From NCBI GenBank assembly GCA_002633005.1, contig NMRA01000186.1, positions 422,702 to 486,701 of the forward strand: 64,000 bases of DNA, written 5' to 3'. The notes beneath the pieces are model-generated. The model was given only the letters and a program-made list of their open reading frames with translations, did not search any database and was not told where the DNA came from. Position 1 is the stretch's first letter. Each line of letters starts with the position of its first letter. This document shows, one piece after another, positions 32,701 to 45,000 of the stretch. This DNA comes from Phoronis australis (taxonomy: Eukaryota > Phoronida > Phoronidae). Position numbers and translations under genes: made by a program.

Positions 32701-33028
32701 TTGTTTTTTGTTGTTGTTTACTTTTTGATCCCAATGTTGTGCGGTGTATGGTGGCAACAATTTGTCTGTTTGAGATGGTAAGAACAGCTCTGACTTGGAT
32801 TTCCATTTTCAGTTCACTTGCAACCCAAGAGACATCCACAGTGTTCGACGGAATCTTGAAAAGATGGAGTATAATGTAACACATGCCGATGACAGATATG
32901 TCCCCTCAACAACTGTGGAATTGAATGCCGAAGGACTACAATATGTTGAGAAAGCGTACGAAAAACTAACGAGTAACGTTGAAGGGGTCATGGAAATCTA
33001 TGACAATATAGTAGAAGAAAGCAGTTAA
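26749..33028 (+). CDS. TACO1: TACO1, mitochondrial translational activator (YebC family), 5 coding exons
   Basis: TACO1 binds and promotes translation of mitochondrial COX1 mRNA; it belongs to the YebC/PmpR fold family. Coding exons: 26753-27107, 27919-28025, 30385-30518, 31597-31771, 32813-33028. All are GT/AG, the frame is continuous, and they encode 328 residues (human ~297). The ATG lies 4 bp after an acceptor (tttctag at 26742-26748), so a non-coding 5' exon must lie upstream. Residues 1-82 are Ser/Thr/Arg-rich with few acids, as expected of a mitochondrial presequence. AGHSHWQNTRHIKG from residue 83 is the family start (bacterial AGHSKW). DGGSNDPKVN, IPKATIERALKK, GGMIGESGTAAHAF, VGAEDV and the final MEIYDNI follow the family in order. 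Intron 2 holds the pearl-like element at 28611; intron 4 holds a 34-bp minisatellite. Confidence 0.96.
27566..27661. repeat. 32-bp tandem repeat, 3 copies
   Basis: tatcatgattaacatctctg followed by tgacaaggtagg is repeated three times with one substitution, in TACO1 intron 1. Confidence 0.9.
28611..30280 (-). mobile_element. Tandem-repeat 'pearl-like' element, copy #2, inverted
   Basis: Begins at the low end with tatgtgcccacatatttatatgtgg and the cgtccgtccgtcc run, and closes with gtgggcgcatttcaacactccgcgttgcc near 30280, the reverse complement of copy #1's left end. Nine or so units lie between, with minus-strand cores such as GCGCCACCTAGTGG (28951), GCGCCTCCTAGTGG (29108, 29478, 29920), GTGCCCCCTAGCGG (29623) and GTGCCATCTAGTGG (30175). 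It is about 1.67 kb against 2.45 kb in copy #1 because it carries fewer units. In TACO1 intron 2. Confidence 0.85.
32163..32350. repeat. 34-bp minisatellite, ~5.5 copies
   Basis: Units of gttaatctcactggcactca then gccatcactatatg are nearly identical, with a degenerate last copy. In TACO1 intron 4. Confidence 0.95.
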
Positions 33029-33125
33029 GTGATCCGTGGGTGTCCTCGTTGTTGGCGGATGACTGGCTGATATCAATCAGGTGTGTTAGCTCATCACAGT
33101 TAGGTGGCGCTTCAGTCACTGTTTC

Positions 33126-33131
33126 AATAAA
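33126..33131 (+). terminator. Candidate TACO1 polyadenylation signal AATAAA
   Basis: First canonical AATAAA after the TACO1 stop, about 100 bp downstream. Position and motif only. Confidence 0.45.
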
Positions 33132-33809
33132 TGGCGATGAGTCAGAGAGGATAAGTATGAATCGCAGGATGTCCTGGGAGAACTTGGAATGCTGCGCATG
33201 ACTCAACTTCAACAAATGGATGCAGCAGTATCTACCAGTTAATAGTGTAGCAGTTTTCATGTGCTTATAATATAGATTTATTGGAATTTTCACAATGTAA
33301 AGAGCTGTCGAGGGGAAACTAAACTGAGTGACTCTGAAATGGTTTTCCAGACGATGTTGTTTTGTTTTGCAGAGAATTTCTCACTTTTCGCCTTCTGTAC
33401 ATCACGTCATGATAGGAAAAATTTTTCACTAAACAAAGTTTGAAGAGAAAAATATAGGAGCTCGTTTAGGATCGCTTTTCTTGCCTTTTTTAACTGTTTA
33501 TTTCATCTGAAGAGTAATACAAGGAGTGATACATTTATAAAATTTGCCTCTAGGAAGGACTGCTACTGATATACCCAGATTGTCAAATATATGGACAGTA
33601 AGTAGCATAAGTCAGATCCAAATGGACCGAGAGATTTCGAATCATTGAGCATGGCAAAGTCCAACTTATGTGAAGGTCTGAGTGCATGAACCGAACTGCT
33701 GAACTTTGACCGATTTAATAAGCAAAAATTCGATTCATCCATGTTTAACTTATGAAAGTTTTACTGACTATAGTTGATCATGTGTCAACAAAGATGTGAG
33801 ACTAGCTTA

Positions 33810-34062
33810 AAGCAGCTATGAAACCACTTTCCATCATAAAAAACAAATTTTGATTTAGGCCTTTTGCCATTATAAAATTGATGTCAGATTGTTCCTTTAG
33901 TAAAACTGGGGGTGATTTCAGGGCTTCACAAGACTTCGCCATTTTGATACAGCGTGCTGTTCTCTGCGACAAGCGTGTTATCAAGGAATACCGAACTACT
34001 AGTTCTTTGAAAGCCCAGAAATCACTTCTCATCTGTGTACGGAACAAGTTGAGGTCACATTA
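33810..34062 (+). repeat. ~260-bp dispersed repeat, copy 2
   Basis: Starts aaagcagctatgaaaccac, has tgatttaggcc and attgatgtcagattgttcc, and ends tctgtgtacggaacaagttg. It matches the adjacent copy 3 throughout. Confidence 0.7.
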
Positions 34063-34351
34063 GAAGTGGGCTTCTAGTGGACTGAATGCAGGTTGATACA
34101 CTGCTGTAACTGACTGCTACGGTATACAATTTTTAAAGGGGCGCTCTGGAGGGTTTTTGGAGCCAAAATCACTTCTCGGGAAGTGGGCATTTCTGAAAGA
34201 GCCTTAGAGGTTCTCGCGGAAAACTCAGTTACTAGGTCAGGAAGGCAACAGAGTAAGCACAGAAGTATATTTTATTGAATAAAATACAACAAACAATTTC
34301 CAGGAACATGACAATACAATTTTCAAAATTCAATGTCACATTGTAAATTAA

Positions 34352-34630
34352 AGCAGCTATAAACACACATTCCATTACAGAATCAATTTTCTAATTTAGA
34401 CCACTTACCAGTACAAAAGTGGCAATCTAATTGTTCAGAATCCTTAGTCAAATTAAGAATTCAGACAGGGCTTGAAACAATTGACTATTACTATTCGAGG
34501 CCAGAGTCTATAACTTGGACTGTCATGGTGTGCAGTTTTACGTGTTGAATATGGTCTCAAGGCATGTCAACTGCAAGTTTGTAAACCTGAAAGCTTTTTT
34601 CACTCGAGTGAGGAACAAGTTGCAATCAAT
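34352..34630 (+). repeat. ~260-bp dispersed repeat, copy 3
   Basis: Starts aaagcagctataaacacac and has ctaatttagaccacttacc. It ends actcgagtgaggaacaagtt. Separated from copy 2 by about 290 bp of unrelated sequence. Confidence 0.7.
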
Positions 34631-35843
34631 TGCACAATGGTAAGTGACCTAACTCGAATATTTACTTTGTGTGGATTGGTTTGTAGACACTTTAGTATAC
34701 AAGGCCATTGAGACGAGTTATGGTAAACGTCATTGCCAAAGAAAATTTTCTTTTTGAAATACTGCAACAATGAACTCGATCCATTAACTGGAGATGTGAA
34801 AACAAAAACTGACAAATAATATTAAATGCTAATTGATTACACAAGGCTGACACAGTGTTCTGCATAAGTATTTTGAATTTTCCAGTGACTGTATTTATAC
34901 ACTAGAATTGAAAATTGAATGAAACTGGCCAAAGAAACCATTGACAAATTTGGAGATCAGAATAAACATGCAACACGATCAAAAATGATTTAAGATAAAG
35001 GTGCGCAGAGTTGACTTAGACATTGCCAGTCACATTGAAAATTCCATGAGACAAGTATGATGCGGTGAATCCAACAACAAAATGAACACTTGGAAATAAA
35101 ATTACTTTTCATGACCCAACTGACAGAATTTGTCTGAAGCAGGACTAGTGTTCGATCATTTTTCTCATGTATGCATAACAAAGTAATTGCAACATCAGAG
35201 TAGTTTTGTGTTATATCGCAAAATGTAAGGCTTGCCCGATTTTGCTGGACTTTACTTTTCCTGGAAAACATGCAAGCTTGTTTTTAACATTTATGAGCAT
35301 GTGTTAAAAGTCACAAAACCTCAAAACCATGCAAGATATTAAGAAATTACATTAGTCATGATTTTAATCTCGAAAGAGAAGAAAGTGATGGACGGCGTTT
35401 CATCATCTGTCTCATGTAAACTTATGGTCAAAGGAACCTGCAGTGTAGTTAGAGGCTAGAGAACAACTTCGGCACATCAAAAGTGGTCTACTTCAAAGAA
35501 CTAGATACACGTAGAATAAGAGTGAGGTGGTTTATCAACCAAAAATAACACTTGTCTAATATAAAGGTACATTCCGACCGCCATAAAAAACTAGAAGTGT
35601 TAACTTGGCAATGCAACTTTTTGATGATTGTAAAATTAAATCGAATGGTATGTTCCAATGTAAGTTGTACTACCTTAAACAATTTTCAATAAGTTAAAAA
35701 TATGTTTGTTTAATAAATACAGTTTAAAAGATGTGTAACTTCACAACATCTCAGGCACTCTTGTCAGACGAGGTACTTATCATTCTGGCTTTTGGTTAGC
35801 TTTGATTACCTCCAGCACCATCTGATGTGTCACAACGGAAATA

Positions 35844-35849
35844 TTTATT
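35844..35849 (-). terminator. Candidate acid phosphatase polyadenylation signal
   Basis: TTTATT on the plus strand gives AATAAA on the coding strand, about 250 bp past the stop codon. Motif match only. Confidence 0.4.
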
Positions 35850-36095
35850 TTTTTCCTGATGTTGGGCATACTAATTAATTGTATTTCCATATCCCACACA
35901 GTATGCATGTATGTTACCTGACATTTATAGAACAAGTCAAGATTTCATCCCATCACCCACATTGAAAATAAAGAACTGCACATCCTTTAGCCATAAGCTA
36001 TGGTTAAATCTTGGTGCCCCAAAAACTCTAATAACCCTTTTTTAAAAATACAATAACTATAATAAAAATTACCAACAAAGTGCGCAAGAAGACTT

Positions 36096-39000
36096 TCACA
36101 CAATCTTGGAGGGTAACACAAAACTGTTCTTTAGTCGCCGTTTCCTGCGTAATCCACAGGTCACAGTGATAACTAGGAGCACCAGACCAGCACATATCCA
36201 CACAACACCTTCATCTGGAAAGAAAGTGATGAGTGAGTGGGACAATGTTAGCAAATGTGTGCAGGCCAAGACAATCTCCATCAACAATGCACTGGACAAG
36301 TTGCAAATCGAATATGGCTGCCCTGTTGCAACCAACTGTAAAATATGGGCATGGTATTTTTACTAGCAATCTGAAACAGTTCAACAGTATGCAGTTAACC
36401 ATCATACACTGATCATGCTCACATGCACACACTCGCACACACTAAATGAGGGACTGTAACCCTCGACTCCACGAGTCGAACCGTACATAGCTCACTGGAA
36501 ATGAAACAAACCCAGAGCACAGGTCACAGCAACCATCACTACCACAAGATCCACACAGTTACAAAAAACAAAAACCTTGGTTTAAACGAAACACATCATG
36601 ACAGCTAGCAATCACAGTACGCAATTGTATTGACGCAAACATTATGTGGATAATGCCAGTAAATTGGACTCAAACTCTACAGTCCAGTATTATGCATTGT
36701 AAAGTTTTGTAGTCACTTGCTCAATCTTTAAGTGTTTACCTTGTTTTGACAAGTGACTATGATGTCAACATCATTGAACATTCCGTTATATCACTGCATA
36801 TCACAATCGTGAATACAATATCCCAAAAACAAGAACATTAAATTTTAGCGACTTTAATTGAAAGTATTTCACAACCATGGACATGAGTGCGACGTATGAA
36901 GATACCCAGTGCCAGCATTTCACAACCATGGACATGAGTGCGATGTATGAAGATACCCAGTGCCAGCATTTCACAACCATGGACATGAGTGCGATGTATG
37001 AAGATACCCAGTGCCAGCATTTCACACCCCGCCAACACTGGAGTTGCTTGAACAAACTTGATGGTATCCACTTTTCTCTGAGGTTCAGCGGGAAAGTGAC
37101 AAGACCGACAACTGGGTAAAAGACACTTGATGGACTGGTGGCATTATTTTTGATCACTCACCTGTGAGAAGATTGGAAGAGCACATGGAATGAAATTCAT
37201 CTTCAGTCATTCGAATATTTTTTACTAATTCTGCAAATTGATTTAGCGGGCAGCTACTCTCGCAACCTGAAAAATACAAAAGAGCCTGACTGAGGAACAT
37301 GCAGCAAAATAAATTTCCCAACATGCAACCATTAGTTTTGAACACTGAATATCAGAAAAGTTCATACTAGTCTAAACAATTTGCACAAGTCAAGACCAGA
37401 TCAATATCTTGCCAAGTGTTGCATGTTTCCCATTGTTGAAACAATGGGTGGGCACATTAAAACCATAATTTTCACACAACTGCAGGAAAGAATTGGCAAT
37501 CGTCACCCATTTACCAAATCATTAGCAATGCATCAATATAGAGCAAATTCAATTAATAAATGTTGAAAACATGTTGATTATGTACAACTTACCGATAAAA
37601 CTAGTATGCTGTGGGAGGTGATACAAGACACATTGATGAGTACTGTGACAATTTTGAATTGCAGTGTAAGAAATAATCAGTACCAATAATTTTGGGACTT
37701 ATTGCTGAGGCTGTGTGGCCTAGTGTGAAAAGTGTGCGCTTCCTTAACTCAAGGTCATGTGTTCGAAACTCATCGGAGCACACTTCTAGACCCTCGAATC
37801 AAGTCGCCAGCTCCTCAGTTCAGTTTTAAAACTATATATTAAAAGTAAGAGCATAATAATAGCTCCAGGAGATCAGTGCATTGGTCCACCTGAGCGGCCT
37901 GCGCATGTCTGGTACAACGTGTACCAGACCACTACCACTTATTTTATACTTCAGCAGACATTCAGGTGTCTGAACGGACATCCTGACTAAAATTAGACAC
38001 CCTAGCTAGGTAACCCTGGACCGCCCAAGCACAGTATGGTAAGCAAGTAGGCATACTAGGTGTCTCTGCTAACTTATTAACAGCAGCTCCGCGGGCTCAT
38101 ATGCCTGAGAGTCCAGAACAAAACAATTAGTTAAGATGTGATGTGAGACACGGTTAACCTCCAAGCATTATATGCCTAACCTATAATGCACCACACTGTA
38201 ACAGCAATGGTCATAAAAATGCTGTCACACATCATCGATCATGGCCCCCCTGGAATATTGGGAAACCCATTTTTTGCCTTAAATACTGGATGAACCCACG
38301 ATGACAAATCTCATTCGGTTTTGATTCTGAGTTACTAACAATCAAAGTTTTGAAATAAGGCACATTAAAGGAGAATGCCACCCGATTTAATTAGTCTTTT
38401 TACCGTCTTAATCAGTCTATGTACACATCACCTCTTATACTGTCGACCTCACCCTGCCGAGAGGTGTCACGTTAGCCTGTGAGGAAAGTAAGAAACGATG
38501 CAGTGACATCAGTGGTTCGTCTGCAGAGTGTATGCCGCTATATCGCAGTGCAGCGTTCCCACTTGTCCAAACTATGAAGGTGTAAAGAAAGCGGGTATGT
38601 CGTTTTTTTTTACTTCCTCGAGAGCCCAAAATGCTTAGGAAGTGGTTCGCGGTATTAAAGAATGAAAGGTATGCTGTCAATAGCAAGTATGAGGCTGTGA
38701 AATGTGTCCGTGTCTGTGGCTGCCATTTCGTCGACAGTGATTTCTCTGACGAATCCCGGCTTACCAAAGAACTATCCATACGTTCTGTTACCTGAGCGTG
38801 TTCATGGCGCCTCTCTAGTATTTCTTGATCAGTGCATTCCTGTTTGAACTGATAGCCTGTGAAACCTAACAATCTGTGAAGTCTTCATCGGATGAGCTCT
38901 TGACTAAGTCGGGATGGGCGCCGGGCGAGTTGCCATGTAGACGTTTATGATTCTGCGTTCTGTTTCAAAATGAATTATTCTCATCCTAACCAATGCTTAT

Positions 39001-42000
39001 ATAAAACTGAAACAAAGTCTGTCTCATTAGATACAATTTGTAATGCCTTTGCAGTATTCGTGAGTGCAAATGTTGAGAAGCCGGCTTTTGATGCTGGCAA
39101 TAAAGTTAATTGACTGGGCACCAAGGCTGTGTGAGCGCATGCTAATTCAGTGTTTGCTGACAGAAAGCTGTTGTGAAACAATTACTCGGTTTTATATCTA
39201 TGGTCACATATTAGGGTAATCATTATTCAGAAATACAATACATTATTCAAATCATTGTTACTGTAAAACAATTGCCCCGACGGTCTGTGGAAAGGGAACC
39301 CGAATTCGCCGCCCCCGACAAGTAAGTAGATTTTCAGTTTCGTGGCTAATTCCCATTATTATAGTATTTTCGTGACTGGAGGTTTAGTTTCCAACTCAAG
39401 CTGGTTTATGTTCGTGCCAGTCCCGGCAGCCGCGACGGGCCTGATCGGGTTCCGAGCCACTAGCCGGGATAACGAGTCAGTCCGGCCGCGAGGGGCCTGA
39501 TCAGGTTCCGAACCACTGGTCGGGATAACCAGCGTTTCGTGTGTTTAGAACTCAAAAAATCATAAGTCTAAACAACACAGTTCTAGGTTCTCCTGTCTGT
39601 ATTTCACAGAAGAATACTTCAAATTTATCTCCGAACAGAACCCAAACTCCTGCTATGGACCTTCAAGTTGGTAAATTGGCCTGCCGAACTTTGTAGGCTT
39701 TGGTTTGTCCAAATACCAATAAATCCGTAACAGCAAAATAAAACAACTCATTTTTAAAGGGTTTTACATCGAAGTTTGATTATTCATTGGGGTTAAGCGA
39801 TGAATACAAGCGATAAACTGACACCAGTAACTCGTGTTGTGAACTGCTGAACAGACTGCGTGTGAAACCAATTACGTCATTGGATAATTTCAACACCTAC
39901 GTCTGCTGTCAGGTGTCAGGTAACGTAACCGAACATGCCGTTATTGAGTAGAATAACTCGATCTAAATTGATACAAAATGGGTTGTTTTTTTGGGTGGCA
40001 TTCTCCTTTAACACTGTCTTCAGGTCATTTGTGATTGTGCCACATCTGGAGTGGAGTTTACATTGTCTATTTCCCATGATTTGGGCAGTCTCAAGCTCGA
40101 CTGATCTTCTCTTAAAGTTACAGTGCTTCAGAAAGACAGCTCAATACAACCCAGCTGTACATTACATACCCGGCAGAGTCAGCAGGTTTGGTTCAGACTT
40201 GGGCCCTTTTTGATAATGTATTTGCACATAATAACGCTCTGTACCAATGTCTTTGTGTAACTCCATCATAACACAGCTGGCATAGGGTGGAACTTGATGG
40301 TCCCAGAGATCTAGCCCTGATAACAGACTCACAAGGGTGGTGTCATGCTAGAAAGGAGTAAGAACGTGATGCTGACAAGCCAGAAGTGTATCAGGCTCAT
40401 TATGTTGCTGGTTCTTCAAGCAATGGCTATTGAAGCATTTATTGTTCACACCACAGTCTAATTAAACCCCAATTTGATTTATCCAAACATTTGAGACGTC
40501 TCAATTCCTATGTTGAATGCAGCAAGTTATGAACTCACCACCAGTTGTTTGTATGATATTCTGTTTCGCTATCAGTTGAAGTTTAGTCTGCATGCCACCT
40601 GTTGGCTATATCAAGATTAACATATTTATATACACTGTAGATATTTTATGTTGTTACTTTCTGATCAATTCAAACCTCAAGTTTTGTGGAATTTGTTACG
40701 GATACCATAACAAAGTACGAAAATTGTAAGAGTTATTTTGCTTTCATACAATGTAAAACTGTTAAGTCCAGTGATTCCTAGAACACTGGTACGTCTTGAC
40801 AAAATTATGTTCCATGGGATAAACATCAATTTGATACAAAACGAAATCAATTAAGTTTTCGAAAAATTACTTAACATTTAATATGAACAAATGACAAAGT
40901 AGTGAGGTCTTCACAGCACACATTTTAACATTCCTGCAAACTCCACTGACTATACTTAAGATCCTTGATGACAACTATTTATCAAAACAGGGTTTGGTCA
41001 ACTTACTGCTGAATACATGATCATCTTTCTTTTTGCATTTTCAAGTAAACCCTGAGATTTCATCATGAAGTAGTTGGTGATGTTATTGATGAGAACACCT
41101 GTAATTCAAATCAGGGAAGTAATTAACATTTTCATCGTTGACAATGAATTTAGAAACAAATCCAATTTACATTGTACTCATTATTAATTATTGACCTCCT
41201 GCGAAGACATTTACATTCATTTATTGTATAACATAAATCCCAAGTGCAAGAGGATAGTAATTCATTAATGAGAAAACAGTAAAGTCCTTTTTGTTTTGAT
41301 GGCATTTGTCTTCAACGTTGCCAAATTATACACATAACTTACAGCATTACACATTTTACAGTTTGGCAAAACTTAATTATAAGGTTTGAAGTGTTAAATA
41401 TAATCATACGCTACACTGATCACTTTCAATTTCAAAGAGTTCCACAGAAATAAACATGAGACACGAAAAGCGTTGAAATGCCCCCACAACTGCGATAAAA
41501 TTTCTAGGGGTGTTTATTATATAATGACCACTGGTTGGTACAGGGTATATTGAAATCATCCGAAAATGGGAAGGTCTCACCATCTTCCTAATACAAGCCT
41601 ATTTGCCAGATTTCATAAAAATTTGTATCGAAACTCCAAAGATATGGAGACAAACTCGCCACTAGGAGGCGCAGCAGTAGTCAGATCTGCCTGAAAGATG
41701 TTGCTTTCTGTTGCCACGTTCAAAGAAATTCACTTGCCAAATTTCAAAAGATTGCAAGGAGGTTAAGAGATACAGCTATGGATGCAAAAAAGAACAAAAT
41801 TGCCCCTAGGAGGTAGCACAATAGTCGGACCAGTCTGTCGTACTTTTACAAACAAAAATGCATCTGCTAATTTTCTTCAAGAACGTTCGAGCAGTTTGGC
41901 AGAATGAAATATAAAGGCAGACACCAAAATACAGACTCAAAAATACCAAACATTAGCCATGTTTTCTAATTAAAAACTTATTCATCAAATTTCCAGAAAA

Positions 42001-45000
42001 TTTGTCAAGAAACTCTGAAGATGCTGACTAAGGTAAATGCGAAAAATTGCCACTAAGACACACAGCACTAGTTACATGTCTTCAACAGTCATCGTCATCC
42101 GTTGTCACAACCACAGAACACCACTTGCCAAAATTCAATGATCCTGCAAGGGATGAAGGAGAAGCAGCTGCAGATGTAAGCAAAGTGCCACTAGGGGGTG
42201 TTGCAGTAGTCGCCTTTGTCCAGAAAATCAATGTCAACCATGATAGTCTTCCCAGTTGGAATACATCTGCCAATTTTCATAATGATCCTTCAAGCAGTCA
42301 GTAGGCAGATCGAGTGATGGATCCCCGAAACAGACTAACATGTAAACAATAAAAATGGCCACTAGTTGGCGCAGAACACGTGGAAGCCTATTTGACAAAT
42401 TGCAGGAAATCTGGCAGGTAACTTGTTAAATTTTGAAGCATAACTTATGTAAGAAAACCTAAATTGTCACTAGGGGGTGCCACAGTACTATGACACAACC
42501 CGAAGTCAGCACCAACTGTGCTTAACTCAACAGGAGCAACCAAAATTCATGTTTATCCATCAAAGAACCCGGCAGATATTGAGACAGAGATAAAAACAAA
42601 ATTGCCAATAGGGGTACCAGTTTTCTAACCAGTCATAAAATCAACATCAGCTCTGCCCTCTTCCAATACAAAAACATCAGATTCAAGTAGTTTAGCCAAT
42701 AGAAAGACGGATGCCAAAAACAGACCATCTAGGGGGTGTAGACTACGTCAAATCCACCAAGGTGCACAACAATATAAAGATCTGACTGAAACTCATCGTC
42801 ACCTGTCATCAGCTTTACTTCAAGAAAACACAACTGTCACATTTCAAGAAGATCTTGTAGGCGGTTTAGGAGATAGTGCAAGGAACACTGAACGCAGGAA
42901 ACAGGACGCCGGAAACAGATAACAACGAAATGCACCCAGCACATAAATGTGGGCAGAAAAAAAGCAAGATTAGTTTCTGTTAACAAAGATTCATAGAGAG
43001 ACAAAACAGGCAAACAGAGGCGTCTTAAGAGTTTGCACCAGGGTAGGTTATGTATGAGACCTCTGTGTTCCGATATTCCCAAATCACTTGGTTTAACACC
43101 AATCCCTGAATTTTCGAAAAATCCAATTTTAAGTCCATGTGTTTTGCAATGCTACCCCTGAATTTCAAGTCTCTCAATTCAAAGGACCAAGTCATATTCA
43201 CAAATTGATACAGTTTTTCTTCTTTTTTATCACTGACTAAAGATTGTTAAAAAACAAAAATAGAGTAACCAGATACCTGCTCTAATTTTCTTCATTTCAA
43301 ACTTTGCATAGGCTATCTCATACTTCTCAACTGAAAACTGATACAACCTGTCCATGATTAAGGAGTCAAGCCAATCAGGTTGGGACATCTGGTGTTGAGA
43401 CTAAACGCAAAAAGAGCAATTTCAGATTAGCATACACTATCTTACTTTAGACTGTTGATATAGGAATATCATGCTGTTTTAAGTTAGAACACGTGGACAA
43501 AACATTTTATTTAATTTCGTCAAAATTTCTCAACAGTAATATAAAGTTACATTTTGAGCATTATTATTATTATGCTGTAAGCCTTTGAAACCCAGAATAA
43601 CTGTTATTTGTGCAATTGTGTTGGTCATAAATTGAAGAATTCTTATGGTAGCCAATTATTCACTACTGCAGGCCAGAGTAAAAACATCAAAAACCAAGAC
43701 ACTCAATTTGGAATCAATCAAAATGTTCCAACTCCAATTCATTCTCAAATGCGTCATGTGGAACCCCACATTTCAAAGCAAAAAGAAACCAATACATAAA
43801 CTCGTGTGCTACATGTATGTCTGAGAGTTTTAGCTTATTCAAATGTTCAGTGGCATGTTTCAATACAATGTCAACACAGAGTCTAAATGTCATGCCAAAA
43901 CTTACGACTGATCAATAGTCTCTCTTTAGTTTATGTGTTAAAAAGTGTGTCAAGTGGAAAAGTGTCTGCTTTCTTTACTCAAAGTCGTGGATTCGAGTCC
44001 CAGGGAGCACACTGCTATATTCTTGAGTCAGGTCTCTCTAGCTCCTCAGCTCAGTTTTAACAATATTAAAGCATAAAAATAATTCCTGGTGATCAGTACA
44101 ATGGGCCCACCAGAGCGGCCTGCGCACATCTGGTAAAACGTGAACCAGACCGACTGCGATTATCTTTTTCTGTGAATATAAAACATCTCATAAAGCTACC
44201 ACATTGTTGTGGAACAGGCTTGGTCTGGGTACTGTGACTAGACTAATACTGTGTGTAAGGCTAACCTGGCAAAAGAGTGCATCATAGACATCTGACACCT
44301 TCTTGATGTCAGGTGGAATTCCAGTCTTCTTGGCAATGAAGTTCATAAATTCCTGGGAACAAAAGCTGGAGTTAGATAAAAGCAAACAGACAAACAATAA
44401 GCGTGCACTAAATCACAAAAAGCAGAACAAAACAGAAGACTGAGATAAGGAAATTGTAGTATTTGTCCTGGTTAATGTCCATGCCAGGCAATAATAATTT
44501 ATGCATGCCAGGCAGACTCTATTACGGCACCCTAACACAGGGGTACCACAGAATCATACGCACAAGCATCGGATCTTGCGCATGAACCACCTACAAACCT
44601 ATAAATCATGCATACAAACACATGGATCATGCATACGAACCCAAGTCACGCATACAAACAAAAATCATGCGCATGAACCACAAAAATCACACATACGAAC
44701 ACAAGTCAAATGCCTGAGCATCCAAATCATACGCACGAACCAGCTGGCTATCAGCGTTCATGTGAGTGATTCGATGCTTGTAGGTATGATTTTGTGTTCA
44801 TATGTATGTCTTGATTTTTGTGGTTCGTGCGCATAATTTTTATTCATATGCATGATTTTTGAGTTCATATGCATAATTCATGGATGTGTAAGCATGATTC
44901 ATAGGTTAGTAGGTGGTTCAAGCATAAGATGTGATGCTTGTGCAGAATGTATGGTAGGTACCCCTGTAACAGATTCTATGTCTTTAAGTGGCTGGCAACT

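Larger units (their letters stand above)
33029..36095. other. Convergent intergenic region TACO1 / acid phosphatase
   Basis: Holds the two 3' untranslated regions, two copies of the ~260-bp dispersed repeat and otherwise AT-rich DNA with no coding signal that I recognise. Confidence 0.5.

Noticed and set aside
38435-38872. 145-codon minus-strand ORF
   Set aside because: Antisense to the THAP remnant of transposon copy B; the plus strand carries the recognisable protein.
44501-44836. 111-codon ORF with His/Thr/Asn-rich repeats
   Set aside because: Falls in the left arm and loop of the long inverted repeat; composition reflects the degenerate catgcatacgaacc text.
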